Shown here piece by piece: positions 25,432-33,746 of a stretch of 64,000 nt of DNA. Where the stretch lies: NCBI GenBank assembly GCA_050012855.1, contig JBEKGJ010000004.1, forward strand, positions 78,728-142,727, written 5' to 3'. Source of the stretch: JAJXZJ01 sp050012855 (GTDB lineage Bacteria > Verrucomicrobiota > Verrucomicrobiia > Limisphaerales > J093). Each line of letters starts with the position of its first letter. The stretch's first letter is position 1. Below the pieces are notes generated by a model. That model had not been told where the DNA came from and searched no databases. It saw only the letters and a list, made by a program, of their open reading frames with translations. The position numbers and the translations under genes are program-made.

Positions 25432-26898
25432 TTAGAATTTGTGCGCCCCGTGGGCGCCCAGCAAGAACTCCATCTGCAACCAGACGGATTGGGCATCGCC
25501 GAACAACGCGCCGTGGTCGTAGTTGAACTGCAGACGGACCTTGGAGAATTCGGAGGGATAGAAGGTCAACGCGGGCGAAACGCGTTCGCGCTCGCCGCGG
25601 AACACGTCCTGCGGATCATCCGCCCCCTTGTTGCCGTTGGCATATTCGCCCCGGAGGCCGGCGACCCAGCGCGGGTGGAAGCCCCACAGCACTTGCGAAT
25701 AGAAGCCCCAATCATCAAGGGTCTCCGCCGGCAGCGGGACCGGGACGAGGGGATCGGCGCCGGCCTGGAACCGTTCGTACAGCGCCTCCGTTTGCCAGGA
25801 GACAAACGGAAAGCCGGCGGAGGCGTTTGCCGGCTTCCACTTCCAGTAGAGGTCGCCGCCGTAGATTTCGGTGCGCCGGTCGCTGCCGGTGTCATTCGGA
25901 CCCAACGCCGCCGACGCGCCCACCACGAGCGTTTGCACGTCCGTCAGTTCAAAGGAAGAGGCGATCCGGGGCGTGAACAACAAATCACCCGGCCCCTCGA
26001 GCGTACGGTCCAGCGTGGCCCGCCCGTGAAAGCGGGACACACCCAAGGCGTCGGCCTCGCCGGGGTTGCGGAAACCAAAGGCGGTCGAGCCCTGCCCGTC
26101 GAACACCCCCAGGGATACCTCGGTGAAAAACGACAGCGGGACGAGCCAGGAACCCTGCACGCCGACGTTGCGCAAGCCATCGGGCCCGAACGCGCGGGTC
26201 AGGATGATCGGGGCGTCCACGAACGCCCACTGGTGGGGATGCTGCGCATTCTGCCGGCCGAAGTTGGCAAAGAACTGGCCGGCCTTGACCTGCAGGTTCG
26301 CGGGCAGGGAGGAGGATTGCAGATAAGCTTCCTCCAATTCGACCTCGGTCTGGTTATTCTTGTCGAGCTTGAAGACAATGTTGGCGAAGCCCTTGAGGTA
26401 AGGGTCCACTGCCCCGTCGAGCGCGATCTCCGCGTTGCGCAACGAAAAGCCCCGTTTGATCGGGTCGTGATCGCCCAGCTCGAGCTGCGCCGACGGATCC
26501 TTGACCGTGGATCCGCCGACGTCCATCAGCGCATCGAAGCTCACGTTCATGTAGGCCGAGCCGGTGCGCGCCAGGGTCAGAGGCTGGGACGGCGACCACG
26601 CGGGTTGGGTCGGGACCACGGTGGCTGGGGGTGAGGCGGTGGCGACGGGCAGGGCCGCGGCGGCGACCGGCGCGTTCGTCCTCGTGGCTTCGAGCTGCTT
26701 TTTGAGGGCGTCAATCTGCGTCTGCTGTTCGCGGACGCGCCGCTCGAAGTCCTCGCGCATCGTGCGCTGCTGCTGCTCGAAGGTTTCCTGCATCTGCTTC
26801 AACTGTTGCGTGATCTGCTCCAGTTGATTTGTCTGCTGGGCCGACAGTGAAGCCACCGCCAGGCAAAGGGCAGAAGACCACCCCAAGAATCGGTTCAT
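25432..26898 (-). CDS. Outer-membrane porin with N-terminal coiled coil
   Basis: This 488-residue protein has a signal peptide (RFLGWSSALCLAVASLSA), a glutamine-rich coiled coil at about residues 22-70 (QLEQITQQLKQMQETFEQQ), an alanine/proline linker, and a beta-barrel of the phosphate-selective porin O/P-like type ending in a polar C-terminus. The coiled coil may trimerise or bind the cell wall. It directly precedes the metal-binding protein gene (45 bp), suggesting an outer-membrane entry route for the same metal. The ATG at 26898 starts the signal peptide; the longer frame has none. Confidence 0.85.
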   Translation of the reverse strand: MNRFLGWSSALCLAVASLSAQQTNQLEQITQQLKQMQETFEQQQRTMREDFERRVREQQTQIDALKKQLEATRTNAPVAAAALPVATASPPATVVPTQPAWSPSQPLTLARTGSAYMNVSFDALMDVGGSTVKDPSAQLELGDHDPIKRGFSLRNAEIALDGAVDPYLKGFANIVFKLDKNNQTEVELEEAYLQSSSLPANLQVKAGQFFANFGRQNAQHPHQWAFVDAPIILTRAFGPDGLRNVGVQGSWLVPLSFFTEVSLGVFDGQGSTAFGFRNPGEADALGVSRFHGRATLDRTLEGPGDLLFTPRIASSFELTDVQTLVVGASAALGPNDTGSDRRTEIYGGDLYWKWKPANASAGFPFVSWQTEALYERFQAGADPLVPVPLPAETLDDWGFYSQVLWGFHPRWVAGLRGEYANGNKGADDPQDVFRGERERVSPALTFYPSEFSKVRLQFNYDHGALFGDAQSVWLQMEFLLGAHGAHKF

Positions 26899-27023
26899 AC
26901 TCAAGTTTTTATCCAAGGCCCGCGCCCACGGGCTGGTTGCGCGGAACGGGTTTTCGACTCCACCATTCAACCGGAGGGAACGGCCATTGGCCGGGACTGT
27001 GCCGGGGAGTCAGGCGACACGCC

Positions 27024-27371
27024 CTAAGCCAGGGCCGTGGGGAGGAGTTGGCGGGCTGGCGGTGCCCGGCTGGGACCCAGGCGGCGATCGCGCGCGACGG
27101 TCGGCTGGCTGGCCCGCAGGCAGGCCCAACCGACGCACCAGAGCGCCGGCAGGAAGAAGAGCGAAACCGGACCGGCCACCATCACCTGTCCGGCCGCGAA
27201 CGTGCTGATCAGGCACTCATGCCCCGGGCTCGAGGCGTCGGGATGGAGATACTGGTGAAGGCCCGGCGTCGAGAGGAACATCGCCAGGCAAAGCAGCAAG
27301 CTGAGGAGCAGACCCGCGAGAAGATTCAGTCCCTCGCGGCGTCGAATCAGACACACGGCTTTCCGCAGCAC
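27024..27371 (-). CDS. Small membrane protein with H/C-rich loop near metal-transport genes
   Basis: This 115-residue protein has two hydrophobic segments (about residues 16-36 and 62-84). Between them is the loop LHQYLHPDASSPGHECLIS, whose histidines and cysteine could bind metal. It resembles small DUF2946-like proteins, but no firm family is assigned. The porin gene follows after 125 bp. A role in metal handling is inferred from context. Confidence 0.65.
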   Translation of the reverse strand: MLRKAVCLIRRREGLNLLAGLLLSLLLCLAMFLSTPGLHQYLHPDASSPGHECLISTFAAGQVMVAGPVSLFFLPALWCVGWACLRASQPTVARDRRLGPSRAPPARQLLPTALA

Positions 27372-27422
27372 GTGGACATTCTGCCAGCGATTGGGACGGG
27401 GGACAAGCCCGGACTTTGAAGC

Positions 27423-28271
27423 TTATTTCAGCGGACTGCTCGAATGATCCTGCAGCCAGGCCACGTCCGGGTTGTCCGGGGAGGCCACGTTTAGCAGCAG
27501 GGTCTGGCTGGGGCCGATTTCGGGGATGGTACGCTGATCCCGCCAGTGCTTCATCTCGGCATGGCCGTCCGCGAACACGATGCCGGCGGCGCCGTTGTGA
27601 TGGCTGGCCGGATAATCCACGATCTTGGCGGCCATCCACCGGTCCTTCAAATTGGTCTGGAACATGCCGTCGTTGATGCTGTCCTCGCGCTCGTCCATGA
27701 AGACCCAGGCGCGGGCGGGCGAAGGATCGGTGATCTCGTCGAGTTTGCGGAACACGCGGAATTCGTCCTGGCCGATCGGCGCCACGCCCACGTAGTTCAT
27801 CCAGCAGTTCATGGAGATGCTGCGCACCCGCGCCATCAGTTTCCCATCAATCCACACGGTGCTGAGGTCGGCCGGGCAGTGGAAGGGCCCCTCCGATTTG
27901 ACATAAATCCCCAACTGCGCATACCGGGGATCAAGCAGATAGAGCGTGTTCGTATTGTCGGGACTGCTGCTGAAATCGAGCCATCCGGAAACCCATTTGC
28001 CCAGGCCGGGGAACGACCCGCCGGTGACCGCCGGCAGATACTCCTCATGATCCCCGGCGTACATCGTCCAGGCGAGCTGGATTTGCTGGAGATTGTTCAT
28101 GCAGAAGATGCCGCGCGCCTGGTTCCGGGACTTGACCAGCGCCGGCATCAGAAAGGACAGCACGAGCGCGATGATCGCGACCACGGCCAGCATCTCGACG
28201 AGCGTGAACCCGTGCGACGACCTGCCTGCGGTCGCTGACCGCGAACTCGCTTTTAAAAAAGCCACCGGCAT
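27423..28271 (-). CDS. Type II secretion/pseudopilin-like protein with H-X9-DG motif
   Basis: This 282-residue protein has a prepilin peptidase site and N-methylation segment (HGFTLVEMLAVVAIIALVL). Near residue 235 it carries HHNGAAGIVFADGHAEMKHW, the H-X9-DG motif of the very abundant pseudopilins of Verrucomicrobiota and Planctomycetota. These are exported and processed at the inner membrane; individual functions are unknown. The ATG at 28271 is chosen because the upstream ATG at 28301 would lie in the promoter. A TTGCAT/TATATT promoter sits just upstream. Confidence 0.9.
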   Translation of the reverse strand: MPVAFLKASSRSATAGRSSHGFTLVEMLAVVAIIALVLSFLMPALVKSRNQARGIFCMNNLQQIQLAWTMYAGDHEEYLPAVTGGSFPGLGKWVSGWLDFSSSPDNTNTLYLLDPRYAQLGIYVKSEGPFHCPADLSTVWIDGKLMARVRSISMNCWMNYVGVAPIGQDEFRVFRKLDEITDPSPARAWVFMDEREDSINDGMFQTNLKDRWMAAKIVDYPASHHNGAAGIVFADGHAEMKHWRDQRTIPEIGPSQTLLLNVASPDNPDVAWLQDHSSSPLK

Positions 28272-28301
28272 TGACAACGTGCTGTTGGGTCTGCGAATCA
28301 A

Positions 28302-28329
28302 AATATAAAGGCGGAAAAAAAGAATGCAA
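28302..28329 (-). promoter_or_regulatory. Promoter for the pseudopilin gene
   Basis: On the minus strand TTGCAT (28329-28324) and TATATT (28307-28302) are 16 bp apart within a strikingly A/T-rich patch. Transcription would start near 28295, about 24 bp before the ATG at 28271. Confidence 0.65.
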
Positions 28330-28450
28330 GCCCGGAAAAGAGCCTGAAAAAAGCCCTAAAAATGGCCCGACCGGCAACCGGAGCCGTTCAGGCCTCGCTC
28401 ACGGCGACCCCTGCCATTCAGTCGAGACGATGGTCCCACTGCCCGTCTCG

Positions 28451-29230
28451 TCAGCCTCCCGAACCGAGCCCGCGGAGCCAGCGCCAGATCGTGCCGAGGC
28501 GCAGCGTCTGGTACCGGGCCGTGATCCGTTTCAGCGCGAAGCAGTCGGTGGTCGCGGTGTTCACTCCTGGCTCGGTCGTGCAGGCGGTCGCATATCCTGC
28601 CTCGGCCACGAGGTCCCGCACCGCCGGGTTCCAGTCGCCGTAGGGATAACAGAAATGCCGCACTGGCTGGCCGACGAGGTCTTCGAGCTGCTTCCGGCTG
28701 GCGCCGATTTCCTCGCGCGCCCGCGCCGGCGCCAGCCGCGTCAGGAACGGATGGGTAAGTGTGTGCGAGCCGATGGCATGGCCCGCCGCCAGCCAGTCGC
28801 GCACCTGGGCGACGTCCATCAGGCGTTCCGGCGCCTCGCCTTCAGCCTGTTCCCAGTCGTTCATCTGCCCCAACTGGCCGGCCACGAGGAATTCGATGGC
28901 CAGGAAGCCCGTCTCGGCCAGCGGCGTCAAGCCGTGACGCAGGACGTTTTCGAAGCCGTCGTCGAAGGTTAGTGCCAGCCGCCCCAGCGCGTTGTCAGCG
29001 CCGGTCACCACGTCGGCCAGATCGGTTGTGGCAAAGCCCGCGGCGCGCAATTCGCGGAGCTGCCGCAAGAACAGCTTCTGGCTCAGATAAAGCCCCTTCA
29101 GCCGAACCCGGCGCGGGCGCGGACCGAGCTTGTGGTAGGTCAACACCGGCACCCCGGCACGAAACAATTCACGGAAGGGCGCCAGCCGGGTGAAGTAGTG
29201 AGGCAGAACGGTGTGAGCCCGGGCGTTCAT
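28451..29230 (-). CDS. Polysaccharide deacetylase family protein (NodB domain)
   Basis: This 259-residue carbohydrate esterase 4 protein has motif 1 LTFDDGFE, metal-binding motif 2 GSHTLTHPFLT and motif 3 RHFCYPYGDWN. Such enzymes remove N-acetyl groups from polysaccharides. It lies at one end of the polysaccharide cluster. The ATG at 29230 overlaps the stop of the small upstream frame (ATGA). No signal peptide is visible, so it may act on cytoplasmic intermediates or be anchored another way. Confidence 0.88.
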   Translation of the reverse strand: MNARAHTVLPHYFTRLAPFRELFRAGVPVLTYHKLGPRPRRVRLKGLYLSQKLFLRQLRELRAAGFATTDLADVVTGADNALGRLALTFDDGFENVLRHGLTPLAETGFLAIEFLVAGQLGQMNDWEQAEGEAPERLMDVAQVRDWLAAGHAIGSHTLTHPFLTRLAPARAREEIGASRKQLEDLVGQPVRHFCYPYGDWNPAVRDLVAEAGYATACTTEPGVNTATTDCFALKRITARYQTLRLGTIWRWLRGLGSGG

Positions 29231-29568
29231 CGAAACCGCCGTTTCAGGGCGAACCGCCGGCAACGCACCGGCGTATCGAGCCAGCCGGCTTCGAACCACC
29301 GCAGGTGTTCCGCCAGACCCGTCAGGGTGAAGGGAACTGGGCCAACGAGCTGAAGGATCCGGCGGCCGGACCGTTCGCTACGGAGCCGTCCGCGCTTGGC
29401 GGACAGCCGTTCTGCCAGAATGCAGCGCCAACCCTGCTGCTCCGAAAGCCGCGTCTGGTCCGACGGCGACGGATGGTGCGTCCGCGTTTCGACGAGGAGG
29501 CCTTCGCGCTGGCGACTGAAATGGCGCCCTCGCTGCCCATGTTCGCCGGACTGGGGATCGGACATCAT
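29227..29568 (-). CDS. Hypothetical arginine-rich protein, doubtful
   Basis: This 113-residue frame ends in an ATGA overlap with the deacetylase start, which favours a real, coupled gene. Its C-terminal part (RILQLVGPVPFTLTGLAEHL) looks protein-like. No family is recognised and the upstream half is low in complexity. It could be the surviving end of a decayed gene. The start is arbitrary: MM at 29568 is the nearest plausible one. Confidence 0.35.
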   Translation of the reverse strand: MMSDPQSGEHGQRGRHFSRQREGLLVETRTHHPSPSDQTRLSEQQGWRCILAERLSAKRGRLRSERSGRRILQLVGPVPFTLTGLAEHLRWFEAGWLDTPVRCRRFALKRRFR

Positions 29569-29951
29569 GCGTGCGAGGGGAGATGATTCGGGAAGCGCAT
29601 CGGCTTGGCAAGGCCCATTAGCCGGGCGGCAACCCTTCGAGGAACACGGCCACCGCCGCCGCCGGCCGGAGCGCGGAGGGCAGCGCGGCCCGGCGTTCTC
29701 GCGCGGGAATCCGACGGCGCGAAAGCGTCCTCCAGCGCGTGGCGGTCGCACCAGCAGCCGCGTTTTTCCCAGCATCTCTCGAGGTCGCCCGCTGGCGGGA
29801 TGCGTCAATGATGGTTTTCCGTGGGGCCAAAGCCACGCCCGTCCCAGCGGCAACGGACGCCGGCTGAGAAACCGATTCGGCAGGGCGAGCAAGCGCAGGT
29901 TGGACCGAGCGGCCGGGCATGTGGCCGACTGAGCAGGGCCAACACCCGTCT
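29569..29951. other. Intergenic region without recognised features
   Basis: Open frames on both strands here are of the random kind expected at high G+C and show no family resemblance. No hairpin, terminator or promoter stood out. It may contain remains of a decayed gene. Confidence 0.4.
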
Positions 29952-30797
29952 TCAGAAAGGCTGGAACGGGCGGGGAGCGAAACCCAGTGCGCGGATTCGG
30001 GCGATGCGCAACCCGCCGTGTCGCGGGCGGGCGGCCTTTTGCCCGAGCTGATGGCTGGGCACGGGTTTGATCAAGCCGGCATCAAGCCCGTAGCCCTGGG
30101 CGACCTGCCGGGCGAAGTCCGACCGCCGCAAGTCCGGATCAGGACCGGCAACATTCCAGATGCCGCAGGCTTCGCGTTGCAGCAAAGCCAGCGTGATGGC
30201 GGCGAGATCCTCCGCGTGGGTGGCATTCCCAAACTGGTCGTCCGGCACAAGCAGGGCCTGCCCCTGAAGCAACACCCGGCGCACCTGATAAACAAAGTTC
30301 TTCTCCTGCGACTCCGGCCCATACACCCCCATGGTCCGGATGATGCAGGCGCGACCGGCCGTCGCCGCAGTCACAGCCTGCTCGCCCGCCAGCTTGGATC
30401 GGCCATACACCGAGAGCGGACGGGGGATGCCATCCTCGCCATAAGGACCCTCCGCGCCGTCGAAGACATAGCTGGTGGAAAAATAGACGAACCGCGCACC
30501 CATTGCGGTCGAGACTTGCGCCAAACGCGCGGGCTGCAGCACGTTCTCGCGCCATGCCCGCTCGGGGTCCTCCTCACAACCGTCCACCCAGGTCCAACCA
30601 CTACAACATACCAGCACCTCGGGGGCGAACCGCTCGACCACCCTCGGCCAGGTCGCCTCCTCGTCCAGACAGAGGGGCACCAGCCCGTCCAGACGCTGCC
30701 GGCAGGAAGTGCCGAGGGTTTCGTGACCTTGACGGCGGCCGAGGCACAGCACATGGTGACCGACCAAACCGGAGGCACCGAGGATCAACAGTCTCAT
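29952..30797 (-). CDS. rfbD: dTDP-4-dehydrorhamnose reductase-like SDR (RfbD family)
   Basis: This 281-residue extended SDR has the nucleotide motif GASGLVGHH at residues 7-15, YFSTSYVFDG and the catalytic YGRSKLAGE. This RmlD_sub_bind pattern is typical of the last step of dTDP-L-rhamnose synthesis. Some family members reduce other 4-keto sugars, so the exact product is an inference. Its ATG overlaps the end of the RfbC gene by four bases, so the two enzymes are made together. rfbA and rfbB are not in the window. Confidence 0.85.
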   Translation of the reverse strand: MRLLILGASGLVGHHVLCLGRRQGHETLGTSCRQRLDGLVPLCLDEEATWPRVVERFAPEVLVCCSGWTWVDGCEEDPERAWRENVLQPARLAQVSTAMGARFVYFSTSYVFDGAEGPYGEDGIPRPLSVYGRSKLAGEQAVTAATAGRACIIRTMGVYGPESQEKNFVYQVRRVLLQGQALLVPDDQFGNATHAEDLAAITLALLQREACGIWNVAGPDPDLRRSDFARQVAQGYGLDAGLIKPVPSHQLGQKAARPRHGGLRIARIRALGFAPRPFQPF

Positions 30798-31336
30798 GCC
30801 GGCGGGAAGGGGGTGGTGAAGGTCTGCAACCGAGGCAAGGTACGATCGCGGGCCGAGATGACCGCGCTGTCCACAGGCCAGTCGAAGCCGAAACTATCCC
30901 AGCGGATGCCGGCATCGTGTTCCGGGTGATGCGTCGCGGAGACGGCATATACCACGATGGAACCGGCCGTCCGGCTGAGGAACCCGTGCGCGCAGCCCGG
31001 AGGAATCCACAAGCCGCGGGACCCGCCCTCCTCGAGTTCAAACGTGGCAAAACGGCCGAAGCCCGCCCCCGGCCGCACATCCACGACCACATCCAGGATT
31101 TGCCCGGCCAGGCAGAACACAAGCTTGGTGTAATGGTAAGGCGGGGACTGAAAATGCATCCCGCGCAACACCCCGCGTTCGGAAACGGAACAGAATATTT
31201 CCGCCGCCACGAAGGGTGTGCCCGCTGCTTCGGCGAGTTCGCTATGGTAAAGCTTGTGAAACAACCCTCGCTCGTCCACGACCCGCTTGGTTTCGATCAA
31301 GTGCAGTCCCGGTAATGGCGTAGGGCGGAGTCTCAT
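30794..31336 (-). CDS. rfbC: dTDP-4-dehydrorhamnose 3,5-epimerase (RfbC)
   Basis: This 180-residue cupin-fold epimerase has RGVLRGMHFQ, with the histidine of the active site, KLVFCLAGQILDVVVDVR and WIPPGCAHGFL. It epimerises the 4-keto-6-deoxy sugar before reduction by RfbD, encoded immediately downstream with an ATGA overlap. It is the first gene of the pair and diverges from the glycosyltransferase gene at 31686. Confidence 0.92.
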   Translation of the reverse strand: MRLRPTPLPGLHLIETKRVVDERGLFHKLYHSELAEAAGTPFVAAEIFCSVSERGVLRGMHFQSPPYHYTKLVFCLAGQILDVVVDVRPGAGFGRFATFELEEGGSRGLWIPPGCAHGFLSRTAGSIVVYAVSATHHPEHDAGIRWDSFGFDWPVDSAVISARDRTLPRLQTFTTPFPPA

Positions 31337-31685
31337 GGCTTGTCACGCTGGTCGGTATCGCACGGCGGCATTGGATCGCGATTCGTGCCCCGGCCCCGAC
31401 GGCGCTCGAAAGTCGTTTCCGCGCCCGCCACCGGCTTCAGCACAGGAATGCTGCATACCTGAAAACTCCCGCCGAGCCAAGCGCCATTGCGCCCCGCAAA
31501 AAAGAGTTCGCGAAACTCGCCGCGGCCGGTTACCGTCCGCCTGCCTCAGAAAGCAGGCACCCGGGGCGATGAGCCGCAGGCGATCTCCCCCCGGTCCAAG
31601 GATCGGCAAGTTGTGGGCCTCGACCACCGGTTCGAGGCCCGGCACGAAGCCAGGCGTGCCCAGGCACCGGCCAGTGACACGAACC
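31337..31685. other. Divergent intergenic region
   Basis: This 349-bp gap lies between rfbC (minus) and a glycosyltransferase (plus) and should hold promoters for both, but no convincing -35/-10 pair was identified. A minus-strand open frame (31343-31687) reads through it without family resemblance and is not called. Confidence 0.4.
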
Positions 31686-32882
31686 ATGAGTGCTTCCCCT
31701 CGTCCGCGACTGCTCTACCTCGGGTTCTTGGTTCCGCCGCAAACCGAGGCGAAGTTCCCGCTGACCAATCCCGCGGGGCAACGCTTTGAGAAGGCGTTTC
31801 TGCGTGGTTTGTCCCGGTTTTTCGACATTCGCCAGGTCACGCTGCTCGCCCGCGGGATGGCGCGGGAGGCGCCCGGGCCAGAGCCTTGGTGGGAAGGCTG
31901 GGAAGGGTTGAGCGAGACCGGCTCCACCTTCTTTCACCAATGGCAGTCGCTGCGCCGGCTTCGGCAGCACTGGAATCGCCTCGGCCGCGCCGGGTGGCGG
32001 CCGGACGTGGTGGTATGCTACAACCTGACTCCCATCTACAACGCCTTCTTGCGCTCGCTGGCGAGAGCCGACCCCGCCTCACGGCGGGTCTGTCTCATGA
32101 CCGATTCGACCTGGCTGGGCCGCCGCATGCCGTTGGGCAAGCGGGTGCGATACGCCTTCAAGCCATTCCAAGTCAACGACGCCAGCATGATTCCCCGGCT
32201 CGACGCCGTCATCGCCGTCAGCCACGCCACCGTCCAGCGGTTCCAGAGTGACGGCAAACCCTGCCTGTGGATGCCGGGCGGTTGCGATGGGGAGGCCGTG
32301 CTGCCCATCCGGATCGCCGAGCATTCCGGCCCGATCGTTTTCGGCTATTACGGCGCACTGGGCGACCACGCGGGCGCCGAGGAGTTGATCCTGGCCCACC
32401 AGCGGTCGGCCGGCGACTCGCTGCTCCGGGTGTGCGGGTATGGCAAGAAGACGCCGGTACTCCGCGAACTGGTGGCGCGCGATCCACGGCAGGAACTCCG
32501 GCCGCTGCCGGCCACCCCGCACGCCTCCGTCGCCTTTGGCAACACCTGCGATGTGTTGGTGAATCCGCGGCCCGCCTCTCATGGCAATGAAAACACGCTT
32601 CCTTCGAAGATCTTTTCTTACGTGGAAAGCGGAGCCGCCATCCTGTCCACCACGCTGGGTGGCGTGGACGCGCTCCTGGGCGAAACCGCCGCCTACGCGG
32701 ATGCCGCACGCCTGATCGAGTCATTGTCCGGGCAGATCGGCGTCCTGGGTCAGGCCGGCCGGGAGGCCTTGCGGGATCGCGCCGAGGGCTGCCGCCGTCG
32801 GGTCTTGCGTGACTACACTTGGGAAGAGCAGACGCGCCGGGCAGCGGAGTTCGTTCTCGAGGGCCTTCGTCCTTCCACTTGA
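31686..32882 (+). CDS. Glycosyltransferase (GT4-like)
   Basis: This 398-residue protein has a two-Rossmann-fold glycosyltransferase layout. The N-terminal domain has RLLYLGFLVPPQTEAKFPL and RPDVVVCYNLTPIYNAF. The C-terminal domain has IVFGYYGALGDHAGAEELI, CDVLVNPRPASHGNENTLP and SKIFSYVESGAAILST, the donor-binding region with its conserved acidic residue. It probably transfers a sugar during polysaccharide synthesis; donor and acceptor are unknown. The ATG at 31686 begins the conserved domain; the upstream frame extension is not conserved. Confidence 0.82.
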   Translation: MSASPRPRLLYLGFLVPPQTEAKFPLTNPAGQRFEKAFLRGLSRFFDIRQVTLLARGMAREAPGPEPWWEGWEGLSETGSTFFHQWQSLRRLRQHWNRLGRAGWRPDVVVCYNLTPIYNAFLRSLARADPASRRVCLMTDSTWLGRRMPLGKRVRYAFKPFQVNDASMIPRLDAVIAVSHATVQRFQSDGKPCLWMPGGCDGEAVLPIRIAEHSGPIVFGYYGALGDHAGAEELILAHQRSAGDSLLRVCGYGKKTPVLRELVARDPRQELRPLPATPHASVAFGNTCDVLVNPRPASHGNENTLPSKIFSYVESGAAILSTTLGGVDALLGETAAYADAARLIESLSGQIGVLGQAGREALRDRAEGCRRRVLRDYTWEEQTRRAAEFVLEGLRPST

Positions 32883-33092
32883 GCGCCCGCCGGAACCGGC
32901 GCCTGGCCAACTGCGCCGCCGGCCCAGCGCGAACCGTGGACGCACGGAGCGCGGGGAGCACGAGCGGACGAACGGGTGGTGGATTGCGCCAGGTGGCGCA
33001 CGCGGCGCCCCAGTTCACCCGCCCGGAACTGGCAGGCCGGGCTTCCGGTTGAAAGCGGGAGGCCGAGACGGGGCATTTCCTTCCCGGCAGCT

Positions 33093-33746
33093 TCAGAACT
33101 TCAGGACCGTCCAGACCGTGTCGCATTCCAGTTTTCGATAAACCTGGTAACCCTGTTCCCGCAGGTACGCGGACTTGAGTTCGTCGTTCACATAGTTCTC
33201 GGTGATGATCACGCGCGGCCGGAAGCGGGAAAGATTCAAGCCCCGGATCACCCGGTAGTCGTGTCCCTCGGTATCCACCGAAAGCAGGCCGAACTCTTTG
33301 GAAACACCTTGTTGCTCGAGCAGCGTTTCCAGAGTCGCCACCTGGACGGTGATCGTTCGGGCGACAGTGCGGTCGGCAGGTGGATGCGGTTCGTCGCTGG
33401 ACAAGACCGACTGGCTGCCTCCCTCATCCGCGGCAAACAGGTTCAACACCATTTCACCGGGGTGGTCGCTACAGGCCAGGTTGAGCAGGGTGACACGGGG
33501 GTTGTTCGCATGAAGCTGCCGGGCCTTCGCAAAGGCCCCGGGATGAGGCTCGATCAGAATTGCCCGCCAACCCCGCTTGATGAAGGGATAGGAATTGGAA
33601 CTGTAAAACCCGTCGTTCGCGCCAACATCAATCACGACCCGCTCGACCGCACGCTGACCCAACAAGAGAGATTGCAGGGTCGTGAACTGACCGTGCCAGG
33701 TGGTGTCGTGGATCAGGATGTATCTCAACCAGTGCTTGAGCTTCAT
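33093..33746 (-). CDS. FkbM-family methyltransferase
   Basis: This 217-residue SAM-dependent methyltransferase has the motif VVIDVGANDGFYSSNSY, the acidic ribose-binding EPHPGAF and the FkbM mark LLSVDTEGHDYRVIRG. In polysaccharide clusters such enzymes usually O-methylate sugars. It is the last of four minus-strand genes joined by ATGA overlaps. Confidence 0.9.
   Translation of the reverse strand: MKLKHWLRYILIHDTTWHGQFTTLQSLLLGQRAVERVVIDVGANDGFYSSNSYPFIKRGWRAILIEPHPGAFAKARQLHANNPRVTLLNLACSDHPGEMVLNLFAADEGGSQSVLSSDEPHPPADRTVARTITVQVATLETLLEQQGVSKEFGLLSVDTEGHDYRVIRGLNLSRFRPRVIITENYVNDELKSAYLREQGYQVYRKLECDTVWTVLKF

Noticed and set aside
29396..29932. Plus-strand open frame of 178 residues.
   Set aside because: It is rich in arginine and proline with no family-like blocks, and overlaps the better-supported minus-strand frame coupled to the deacetylase.
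31343..31687. Minus-strand open frame of 114 residues between rfbC and the glycosyltransferase gene.
   Set aside because: There is no family resemblance, its composition is that of random high-GC sequence, and it would occupy the divergent promoter region.
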